Positions 55,501-64,000 of a stretch of DNA of 64,000 bases are shown here, one piece after another (positions within the stretch are counted from its first letter, which is position 1; each line of letters starts with the position of its first letter). The stretch is from contig CALNXK010000173.1 of assembly GCA_942486035.1 (NCBI GenBank), forward strand, positions 971,001-1,035,000, read 5' to 3'. The stretch is from Porites lobata (lineage: Eukaryota > Cnidaria > Anthozoa > Scleractinia > Poritidae). The translations under genes were made by a program, and so were the position numbers. Below the pieces are notes generated by a model. The model ran no database searches, was not told where the DNA came from, and saw only the letters and a list, made by a program, of their open reading frames with translations.

Positions 55501-58500
55501 CGAATTGTGTCCAGTCCATCCAGAGTCTCAGAAATGTGAGAAAAGACGGGACTGCGACTAACTGATTCCAACCTTTGTAGTTCCCTAGATGTCTTTAAGT
55601 AATATCTGGAAATAAGTCCCGCTATTATAGCTATTGGCACAACAACAAACAGAAGCCAAGGGTTTATGACAGTTGGCAGAAGAATCGACGTGAACATCAA
55701 CAAGGTCCTCTGTACCGCTTTCAGAAATTTTTTGGGTAGTACTTCATCCATGCAGCCAATATCTTTAGAGAACCGATTCATAATTCTTCCCACGGAATTT
55801 AAATCGAAGAAAACGACTGGTGCTTGCAGAACAGCAGCCACCATTTTATCATGAAGTCGCTCAGTACATCGTAATGATACCATAAAGAAGCCAAAAGCCC
55901 GAATGATGAGAAATATGAAAGATGCCCCGACAAAAGAAGTGTAGATGATAAGGTTCGTCTCACTCTTTTGATCCTCGGGATACTTCTTTGTCAAAAGCGA
56001 CAACCACACATCGCAAGAAACCAGCATCACTAAATAGATAATCAGGCAGGAAAGGGTCAGAGATGCATGCGGTCAGACATATTTTTGTGTCTGCACAGCA
56101 AAGCTGTTTCTAAAAAAACCCTGTTTAAACCTTGATTTTTTGTCTGTGTTTTCAACCAGCTTTGCGTTTGGAATTGCGAACAGTGAATGATACCGTGAAA
56201 AAAGAATTACGCTTAAAGCTTTAATCCTTTTACAAGCAATACGGCAACTGAGCATTCGTAACAGGAAAACATGTTGTTTATTTATAAGTCAGTGTATTTC
56301 AAACCTGATAAACATGCATTATTATGAGTGAAAGGAGATAATTACTCAATTTCAAAAACCAGCAAAAAATAAAATAAATAAATAAATACTTTAGCTCAAC
56401 TGAGATGCAGCTCCTGAAATCCGTATGCGAGGCCAGAAATGCCTAAGACTTTTCTTGTACTTTACTGTAAGCTTGCATGAGATTTAAAAAAAACGCAGTC
56501 ATCGATGAATCCCATTGACTTTAAAATATTCGAGGCTTTCTTCAACGACAAAAATAAACAAAAAATGAAACCAGCTTTGAATGACAGAAGAATCCTGATA
56601 GCAGCTTCAGTTATATTACATTTGGTGGGGGCATTTGAAAGAGCAGGAAAAGTTAAAAACTAAAAATACATTTAATCTAAAGCTCCATTTATCATAAAAC
56701 AAATTTCAAGGTGTTCGGCAAGTTTTTACGCATAAATATAATTTTCGCAATTTTCATCAATCTGAACTACATTAGTCTTGGAGTGTGGCCAAAGCGTGAC
56801 CAAGATAAAAAGAAAAGCCTAAAAATATATTTTTGAAAGTTTTTTCGTAAGTCAAACAATAGAAACATCAAGAGTTTTACTGGAGCAACTCCATTGGTCG
56901 TCTCTGTCTCTTTCCACCAGAACAAACGCAGGATGCATGTTTGGGACCTCCCTGGCAGTCTCCCCTCCCTCTCTCCGAGAGTCTGTACGGGTGTACGTAT
57001 GGGTGTAAGTTGACATCATAGTAACATTTTCTCGCATTGATAGTTTTCCAGTTTCTAAAGCAATGGAGGCTCAGCTGCTTGCAAAAGCTTCGCAATTTAT
57101 ACGCACTTCATCTGACAACTCATCCAGTTTCGTTGTTGCCTACTTCGTAACGCTTTATCTAGTGGTCTTAATCGTTTGCACTGCGATCGAAATTTGCCGG
57201 AGCAGAAATATTAACATTTGATGCGGTCGTTCTCACGCCTTCACTTTTTGGGTTGACTGTCTGGAATGAGCCCATTCAAAAGCTCGTTTCTTCGAACTTA
57301 GGCAATAGCGTGACTGGCAAGCTTGGCGTTCCCGATTCCAGTATCTTAGTTATTTCTTCGTTTGGCGTGTTAGTGTTCTTTCATGCTAGGTGAGGCGAAA
57401 AAAGTGTCGTTTACACTACCCTCGTACTCCTGCTGTAGGATCCTGTGCCTGACACCATTTTTGATTGTATAAAGCCAAAGTTAGAAGGGAATCCAAGTGT
57501 GGAATTCAACGGTATTCAGTTATAGGAGATGATTAAAAGATCAACAGGATCAGCTAACGTATCACACAAAACAGTACGCTACATCGCTAGGGCATGATTA
57601 CTAAGGGAGACGATTAACAGTTAACCACAGACGAGGGGATAATACAGATTTTGTTCCATTCAGAGTCAGCCAACTTATCATGGGTTGACCCTGAAGGAGT
57701 TTTGAACTTTACACCTTTTACTTGAAGGGCTATATTTTTGTGCTATGAAGGTAAGGTTAAATTCCTATTATCGTAAGACCTTACCTTGACTGATAACACA
57801 CAAGCAAATCCCTGCAATGATTACCAGCGAAGGTACTCCGATTGTAAAGTAATTCCAGTAGAGGTCTGATGAAACCGCCCCGATGGCGCGATCTTCTTCT
57901 GATAAGCTGAGACCCCGCACTTCATGGGGTACACTTCCTCCACTCAAGTCAGTAATCTGATGGTCGTCTTCATTTTCTTTACCAACGCGACCATCCGCCT
58001 CATTAGCTTTCTCATGCAGCGAATCTACAGTAGTATTCAGCTTGCCGTTTTCTTTTAGCTCAGTTAAACTTCCCTTACCCAATATCCGGCCTTTGCACAA
58101 TACAATTATGTCGTCGGCGTCTCGTATGACACGTTCATGATGAGTTGTCAGCAATCTGGTTTTCTGCCCAAGTAAGCCTTTGATGCATTCCCTAAAGATG
58201 TGCTGAGCAACTTTCAAGTCCAAAGCACTAAAAGGATCATCCAGCAAGTAAAGCTCTCCTTCGGCATACACTGCACGTGCTAAGCTTACTCTTGCCCGCT
58301 GGCCTCCACTAAGAACCACTCCACGCTCTCCAACGATCGTTTGGTCACAGTCTGGAAATTTCTCGATGTCTTCAGTCAGAGCACATGCTTCAATGACTCT
58401 GTTGTACTTCCATTCTTCGTACTGTTCGCCAAACAAAATGTTTTCTCTAATAGTTCCAGAGAATATCCAAGCAATCTGTGGCACATAAACAACAGTTCCA

Positions 58501-61500
58501 TTGTAGGTTATGGCCCAGTTCTGGTCTGGTATCTCACCTGCAATTGCTGACAGAAGAGTAGATTTGCCACTGCCCACTGATCCAGTTATGACTGTCAAAC
58601 TTCCCTTTTTAGCGGTGAAATCAATATCTCGCTGAAAGGATTCATCTTTCGAATAATTTTGTAGTTGATGCTGATTGAAATTTCTTACCCGTAAGATAGC
58701 TACTTCCTGATTTTCTGTTGAGATTCCAGGTGAAAACATGTCTTCTCTTACGCCTCGATGATTTATGGCGGTGTTAGTTGAATTGAGATTGTTCAAAAGA
58801 AGAAATTCCTGTATTCTGGTCAGTGAGACATAAGCGTCGTAGGTTTGGATGGAGGCGTAGGAAACGATCATACAGACGCCTAGCCTCAACAGATTGAAAA
58901 AGGAGAGTAACGTAAAGACGATAACTGGTGTCAAGGATTGACCAGTTAGAACAAGAGTGATGACAGTCACCAGGGTCGCCGTTGGTGTTGAAATGTACTC
59001 TAGAGCAGCAATGCCCGACAAAACAGCACTCTTCTTACGAACGAAATTGATTTCATGACTGTAAATAAAACAAAATATTTTTTCAGTCATACTAGGAAGC
59101 TGCAAATGTTTGAGAAAATGGCATGGTTCTTGGCCTAGGGTGCTATTTCTTAGCCTATGTGCAGCCAAGCAAATGATGATAAAATTGCCTTGGAAGCAAA
59201 ACCCCTGTATATAACATTGCAAGTTCCTTTTCATTCTTCAGTCTTCAAACAGGAGAAGTGTGTGTTGGGAGAAAAGCCTTGCAGGTCTTTATGGCAGTGC
59301 ATATGATAAGTAAGTAACTATATTTCCATTTCGGTAAATACAAGTTACAGCAGTTTAAAAACAATTATAAATAGATGTAGGAGGACTAAAGAAACCTTTA
59401 CAGGCTTTTACTAAGCAGTCCCCAAATGACCTTAATTACAAAGCATTAACCTATTTTGGTATCAGAGGTTAACAATTAATTGATATACAGCATCTGTTAA
59501 ATTTTCAAAAACAACATATCAAAATACTATAAAATGTGGTGTTCCACAAGGATCTTTCGTTGGTCCTCTTCTTTTTTCAATCTATATTAATGATCTAATG
59601 AAGTCTACTAATAAGCTATCTTTTATTCTGTTCGCGGATGATACAAATTTATTTTGCTCAGGAAATGTTATTAAAAAAACTTGAAAGTATGGTCTTCAAT
59701 TTGACTAACAATAGACGACTGTTTAACTGTGACAATAAACGGATCGAAACGCACCAATTACATTACGAGTCTTTATAGCCAATAGCATCACAACTTAACT
59801 GACAGACGACCAATAACATCGCGACGTTATTAATTGACCAATCAGATCAATAACCAGAGTATAATACCATCAAATGGCGTCATACAACTCACTTTGAATC
59901 TAAAGATGACTACAGCAAAGGTTTTCGAAACGTCAGTCACTGTCAACAACAACAGTCCTATTTAGGACTATGTTCACCCGGAGGATCAAACTCACATACT
60001 TTTGAAATGACTCCTGGGTTTAAACCTTTTACAGTTTGGCCACATATTTAACAATTTGACTATCTATTCATCTTTTCCAAAGATATATTTGCTCTTCATC
60101 TTAATGATTTCCTTTGTAATCTGACTAGATTTTGTTGTCATATAAGAATATAGAATTAAATATTTACTAAATCCACCTAAACTTTGATTTAAGCAAAATC
60201 GTAAAGTTTTTCTTACCTTCGTGTGTTCTTTATCTTTTTTCTATATTCATCTTCCCATGCATTTGTTTTGATGGCGCGAATTCCAGTAACAACCTGGTTG
60301 ATCAACGTGATGCGGCGATCAGAAACCTCTGCTGTACGCAGGCGCAGTACAGCTCCAGCATGAGCGAACCCAAGGTAACATGGTAGAGTCATACACAGTA
60401 AGATAATCCCCAATAAAGCCTGCCATCCGATAAAATAGACCAGTAAAAATGTTACTATTAATAGCTCTATAATGCTTCGTGCTCCATCAAAAAGAAACAA
60501 AAACGTATCGCCCTCCAATCGCTGAACATCGTTCGATACTAGATCAATAACTCGACCAGATGAAAGTCTTAGCAATGAATCCTTGCTGAGAAGAAGCGTC
60601 TGCAAGAGAGAGCCAAAGATCGTATATTTGTCTTTACATGAAGTTGTTATTTAAAAGAGGAGCTTTTTCACAAGCGACTTTTCCACAACCAACAACGAAT
60701 AGCCAGACAAAGACCGAAGAGTGTCGTAAAAATTATACTAATGCAGCTCACTACGTGTTTCGATATGTTTCGTTATGTATCTATCTTGATTTAAAAGGAC
60801 AAAACGTTAAGTTAATTATACTTATATTTCCAGTTTGATTATGAACAAACGTTCTCTATCATAGGTTCGTAACTTTTATTTGCGATCGCCCAATAACGAA
60901 TTTGAGTGTGTCCTCCCCTAATCAATGACTTTCTTATCTTAGCGCCTTTTCATATTAGGCGTCTGACTCATAAGTTCTATTTGGGGCCCAAGCCAGTTCA
61001 GTTAACTGGGTTGGCTAACCGGGTTTAGCTCACCTCCTTATCAGTATTATTATTGAAATGTTGACATTTGCTCAAGCGAAATAGTGACAAGGAGGGTTTT
61101 TAGAGCTCATCATCATTCATTACCATCATCATCGTCGTTGTCGACGTGTGAACGACGTTATTTGTCTTTTCCCGTCAAGCTCAGCAACAAAAAGAATAGG
61201 ACTGAAAATGGAGAAGGAAAGACTTTTTGTCGTTTTTGATTCTTCATCATGTTTATAATATGTATCCGAAATTTTCAACTAGTCAAAGATCTTGCAAAAC
61301 CTATATTTTTCGTCTTTAAAACACGCGAATTTGCCTTCAAAAATGTTCGGCCCTTTCGCGCAGGGAAATTAACTGAATTATGACGTAGAATGATTTGAAA
61401 GAATACAGAATGATGGTCATTGTCGAAAATTCCCCAGTCATCACCAGAATCTTCATTTACTTTGCTATACCTTCGTTATAGTCATGCATCGCTTAATGAC

Positions 61501-62193
61501 AGAAAACACAGAGCAGCGACCAGAATCGGGAGCCACCAACGACATTTTTTGAAGGTTCATGATTGTCAATTAACCTTATCTAAGGATCAAAATCTTGTCA
61601 TATACACTTAAATGGGTACATTTATGCACGGTCTCCTCTGACAATTAACTTGTTCTCATTACCTTCATATACACTAAGCCTTTAAGGGCGCTGCTTACTC
61701 TGATACCCAGCACCTCACACTGGTAGTCAAAGTGGTGCATGCCAACAGAAGAGATGAATTCATTTATCCCTAGTGCGATAGCACTGCCATAGAGAAGATA
61801 CATATTGTGTAGCTCTGCTGTGATCAGGGATTTCACAAGATATCCAAGAAGCAGTGGTTGGAGAATACGACAAAGTGTCCAGACACTCATAGCTGAAATG
61901 AGGATTATTATGTCCCTCGCAGTTAGCACCTTCAGTATGCTTTTCCAAAGTTTTGGTTTAATATCATTTTTCTTGCTATTAGTTGTTTCTTCAGCCCATT
62001 TTGCCCGAAGCTCCTCTGCCAAAAAGCAAGATGTATTTTCTTTTTCAAGAGGTAAAAGATCATTTTCATCAATAGCTCGTTCACTTCCCGTCTTCAGTAA
62101 AATGTTCATCCACTGGAAAAAAAGTGTGGAGAAAAAGCTCACTTTTCCCGCTTGTGTAGTGCTGGTAATCTTTCTGTACCTATTCTTTGCCAT
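51633..62193 (-). CDS. ABCC4: ABCC4/MRP4-like full ABC transporter (6 exons)
   Basis: A plasma-membrane ATP-driven exporter of organic anions, drug conjugates or cyclic nucleotides, judged by family. The 1258 residues are in the order TMD1, NBD1, TMD2, NBD2, with no extra N-terminal TMD0, which is the short ABCC4 layout. Exons in coding order: 62193-61663, 60599-60217, 59058-57785, 56029-55459, 53080-52944, 52513-51633. All phases join. The ATG at 62193 is preceded in frame by TAG at 62206-62208. Both ATP sites keep Walker A, signature, Walker B and H-loop. It ends soon after NBD2, without the tail and PDZ-binding end of vertebrate ABCC4. Substrate cannot be told from sequence; another ABCC4-like paralogue is possible. 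Confidence 0.92.
52944..53080 (-). CDS. ABCC4: Transporter exon 5: last part of TMD2
   Basis: Encodes YQDVHTQAYIMVFATQRWLG with a final helix up to SQDAG. It joins exon 6 (GLVYIVQS) to give the conserved DAGLxLxY junction of ABCC TMD2. Confidence 0.92.
53395..53630. repeat. Repeat with CCCGATATAAC / GTTATATCG motifs
   Basis: ATCCCGATATAACAAAATTC at the left and CTCGTTATATCGTAG at the right hint at inverted ends of a miniature element. The open frame across it is not gene-like. Confidence 0.4.
55206..55324. mobile_element. 119-bp foldback in transporter intron
   Basis: CCACGCAGACG on the left pairs with CGTCTGCGTGG on the right, with further pairing GAAACGTTCG / CGAACG. CTTTCCTA stands next to both ends (55201 and 55325). 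Ends resemble TAGCCAGGCTCC. Confidence 0.6.
55459..56029 (-). CDS. ABCC4: Transporter exon 4: TMD2
   Basis: 190 codons. LHDKMVAAVLQAPVVFFDLN then VGRIMNRFSKDIGCMDEVLP is the TMD2 signature of ABCC proteins, followed by paired hydrophobic helices and SPVFSHISETLDGLDTIRTR. The exon is entered through a TTTAG acceptor and left at GCAG|GTATTT. Confidence 0.94.
57785..59058 (-). CDS. ABCC4: Transporter exon 3: end of TMD1, NBD1, start of TMD2
   Basis: A 1274-nt exon. NBD1 has Walker A GSVGSGKST (near 58580), Q-loop region VPQIAWIFSGTIRENILFG, signature LSGGQRARV (near 58310), Walker B LYLLDDPFSALD (near 58250) and switch TTHHE. The Asp after the Walker B Asp, in place of the catalytic Glu, is normal for ABCC NBD1. 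A charged linker (about 60 residues) follows, then the first TMD2 helix. Confidence 0.95.
59505..59770 (+). pseudogene. Broken reverse-transcriptase fragment of a LINE
   Basis: The + strand frame from 59532 reads KCGVPQGSFVGPLLFSIYIN, then LILFADDTNLFCSG: the GVPQGS and F/YADD blocks of a non-LTR reverse transcriptase. It stops at TGA 59682-59684; a +1 shift would continue the frame for some codons. It is truncated at both ends and lies in the intron between transporter exons 2 and 3, on the opposite strand. Confidence 0.8.
59770..59995. repeat. Repeat following the LINE fragment
   Basis: Contains GACCAATAACATCGCGACG, GACCAATCAGATCAATAACC and CGAAACGTCAGTCACTGTCA. It has the look of a dispersed non-coding repeat; no open frame. 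Confidence 0.4.
60217..60599 (-). CDS. ABCC4: Transporter exon 2: middle of TMD1
   Basis: Begins TLLLSKDSLLRLSSGRVIDL, the coupling-helix region shared by ABCC4 proteins (SNDVQRLEG follows), then two hydrophobic helices, then VTGIRAIKTNAWEDEYRKKI, a hallmark of ABC exporters. The acceptor is TTGCAG at 60600. Confidence 0.93.
61663..62193 (-). CDS. ABCC4: Transporter exon 1: N-terminus and start of TMD1
   Basis: 177 codons. KVSFFSTLFFQWMNILLKTG matches the conserved ABCC4 N-terminal region that leads to the first membrane helix. Hydrophobic helices follow around SVWTLCRILQPLLLGYLV and YLLYGSAIALGINEFISS. It ends in VYMK at a GTAATG donor in phase 0. Confidence 0.93.
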
Positions 62194-62208
62194 TTTTTGT
62201 AGTGTCTA

Positions 62209-62985
62209 AGAGAGAAAAAACAAGAATTAGATAACCGATACAATTTTATAACCACTACTATCATACTAAATTTTGGATTTCTAGTCAACAGTAATATTAA
62301 CTTCTGTCTGACGAAAAACCCTGGACTAACATAAATGTCGGGAAAATATACAACAACATTAACAACAACAACAACCTTTATTATTGCGATAGCTAATGTA
62401 AAGAAAAGAAGAAATTGTTACATAAAATTATGCATTATGATGACAAGGATGTCTAGGAGCTAAATTAACACACGTTTTCGTGCTAGCGCCTAGCTATAAA
62501 ATGATATTTTTGACGGAGTGGTGACAGGTAAAATAGTAGCAAATAATGAAAAAAAAAACAAAAAAACAAAACAAACAAAAAAAAAACAAAATAGGTAAGC
62601 ACACACACACTATACACTTTATGGAGAAAAGAAGGAATATGGTCAACTTTCAGATTTTCTAATCGGTAGATGTTGTTTTAGTAAACGTGGGAAGGAGAAA
62701 TTTGGGAGGTCTTTCAAATGACGGGAAAGATCTTTCCAGAGGTCAACAGCTATTAATAGATTGGATTGATTGTTTTCCAATATTCGTTCTTGTGCGTCGT
62801 TTATAAAAGTTTTTTTAGGGAATATCGTGTATTATAATTGTTTAATAATAATAATAATATAATAATAAAGTCTTTATTCATCAAGAGATAAAAATACATA
62901 TCTTTTGTTACAAGTAAGTGTAAGAAATTTAAAAAGTTAAAAAGTAAGAATTAAAAAATATATACCGGTATATATATCTAGTATA
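62209..62985. other. Upstream flank of the transporter gene
   Basis: A/T-rich, with an AAC microsatellite at 62350-62375, an A-rich stretch at 62550-62600 and an ATT run at 62845-62870. The transporter's promoter must lie here or further right, but no motif could be assigned. From about 62840 it is the 3' tail of the LINE fragment. Confidence 0.5.
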
Positions 62986-63415
62986 TTACATAGCGAATTC
63001 ATATTTAAAAACTAAACGATTAATAAAAGAGTTTTTAAAGCGCATAGTGTTAATCTTAGGTTTAAAACTAGTTTCTTTTCTAAGATTGTAGCTGGAGGGT
63101 TTAACACGAGGCATAATAGATAAAAGTGGATGTCCTTTGGCATTAAAAACTTTTTTGAAAATTTTACGGTCTTGCCTCTCTAAGAAATCATAAACACTTA
63201 CAGGCTTAGACGTATATTTCCTTTTAAAACAGCGGTCTAAGAAACATTGTACGGGTGTAAGATCGGACTCGGACGCGGCGTAGACAGATAATGCGTAATT
63301 AATATTAGGTAGAACTATAGTATTAAAGAGAAGGTCTATTTCTGACTGATTGTACCCTTCTTTGCGCAGCGTTCTAAGGATATGTAGGGATTTGTTAGCT
63401 TTAAATACTGTAAAT
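62840..63415 (-). mobile_element. 5'-truncated LINE, 3' end of ORF2 plus tail
   Basis: The minus-strand frame from about 63412 to the stop at 62986-62988 reads through NTIVLPNINYALSVYAAS, CFLDRCFKRKYTSKPV, FNAKGHPLLSIMPRVKPSSY and ends KYEFAM. This is the C-terminal part of a non-LTR retrotransposon polyprotein. The tail contains GATGAATAAAGACTTTATTA and ends in ATT repeats, the microsatellite-type 3' end of some LINEs. The upstream part is missing. Confidence 0.8.
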
Positions 63416-63497
63416 ATTTTAAAAATGAATAAGTAAACAGACGATAAAATCTAGTCAACAGTTTGCTTGCCTACTGGTCAGTTTTCTTTTAAGAATA

Positions 63498-63652
63498 GCT
63501 TACAGGCTTAGACGTATATTTCCTTTTAAAACAGTGGTCTAAGAAACACTGTACGGGTGTGAGATCGGACTCGGACGCGGCGTAGACAGATAATGCGTAA
63601 TTAATATTAGGTAGAACTATAGTATTAAAGAGAAGGCCTATTTCATCGTCAT
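63498..63652 (-). pseudogene. Second copy of the same LINE segment
   Basis: 155 bases that repeat 63198-63346 with only a few substitutions, encoding LLFNTIVLPNINYALSVYAA and the SESDLTPVQCFLDHCF block. It is truncated on both sides. Confidence 0.8.
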
Positions 63653-63664
63653 CAGTTTCGAATT

Positions 63665-63740
63665 TCTGTTTTTCAGGCGGAGACGTCTCTTCTGCGAAAT
63701 ATCCCTGGCGGCGAAGAGCGAGGAGAGTTCGCAGGGTAAA
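63665..63740. repeat. Partial foldback of the TAGCCTGCG type
   Basis: GACGTCTCTTCTGCGAAATA ... GCGAAGAGCGAGGAGAGTTC resembles one arm of the 4881 element. Only fragments remain. Confidence 0.4.
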
Positions 63741-64000
63741 AAACAAACAAACAAAAACTGAGGTGGTCGAAAAACCGAAAAAAAAATTCCTTGGAAAACG
63801 TCTGAAAAAACAATTTATGCAAAGAGTAATCCAAAGGAAAAAATTCATGCCTAAGGGGCCGAGTCTTCATAATAAACTTTTTTCATGTATTGTGTTTATG
63901 AAAAATAGATCGAGAAAAAGTTTTTTCTGACTATAGTCTTTAAAAAGACTATAAGATCATCTGTTTATGAAAAACGAAACATTAAAATCTTTCCAAAGGG

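Noticed and set aside
61805..62209. 134-codon plus-strand open frame
   Set aside because: Antisense shadow of transporter exon 1.

Overview
This is a eukaryotic, intron-rich stretch of an animal genome, most likely from an anthozoan cnidarian (coral or anemone). The evidence is three large metazoan-type genes with GT-AG introns, and introns crowded with short inverted-repeat DNA transposons, tRNA-derived SINEs and 5'-truncated LINEs. The assignment to Anthozoa is an inference from the overall look of the genes and repeats; no search was run. Exon borders were set by hand, using splice sites that keep the reading frame. In all three genes the exon lengths add up to a whole number of codons.

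Layout. (1) 2405-25433, plus strand: the 3' two thirds of a KIF21-type kinesin (22 exons, 1117 residues visible). It carries the acidic stretch, long coiled coils, the regulatory coiled-coil region and the C-terminal WD40 propeller. The motor domain must lie upstream of the window. (2) 25434-30566: intergenic, rich in repeats. (3) 30567-48960, plus strand: a gene of about 30 exons and about 1836 residues. It joins an N-terminal ankyrin-repeat block to a long low-complexity linker and a C-terminal STE-type kinase closest to MAP3K19/YSK4. (4) 48961-51632: intergenic and repetitive. (5) 51633-62193, minus strand: an ABCC4/MRP4-like full ABC transporter in only six exons (1258 residues), converging on the kinase gene. 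(6) 62194-64000: upstream of the transporter, with two fragments of a LINE on the minus strand.

The genes do not form a pathway: one is a microtubule motor and regulator, one a MAP3K-like signalling kinase, one a membrane exporter. The most unusual items are the ankyrin-YSK4 kinase architecture, with a paired CxxC motif bracketed by two FWIP motifs; the intron-poor transporter whose stop codon abuts a repeat; and a mobile-element record with exact target-site duplications and readable nesting order. Examples are an element with CATAAT duplications later split by a second element, a 113-bp foldback with GGGGTCCCC duplications inside an older TAA-flanked element, and a perfect 41-bp inverted repeat built on GGATAGCGCTATCC.

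Limits: exon 1 of the kinase gene is a guess supported only by phase. UTRs, promoters and poly(A) sites could not be fixed. No bacterial-type feature (operon, CRISPR, riboswitch) is present.
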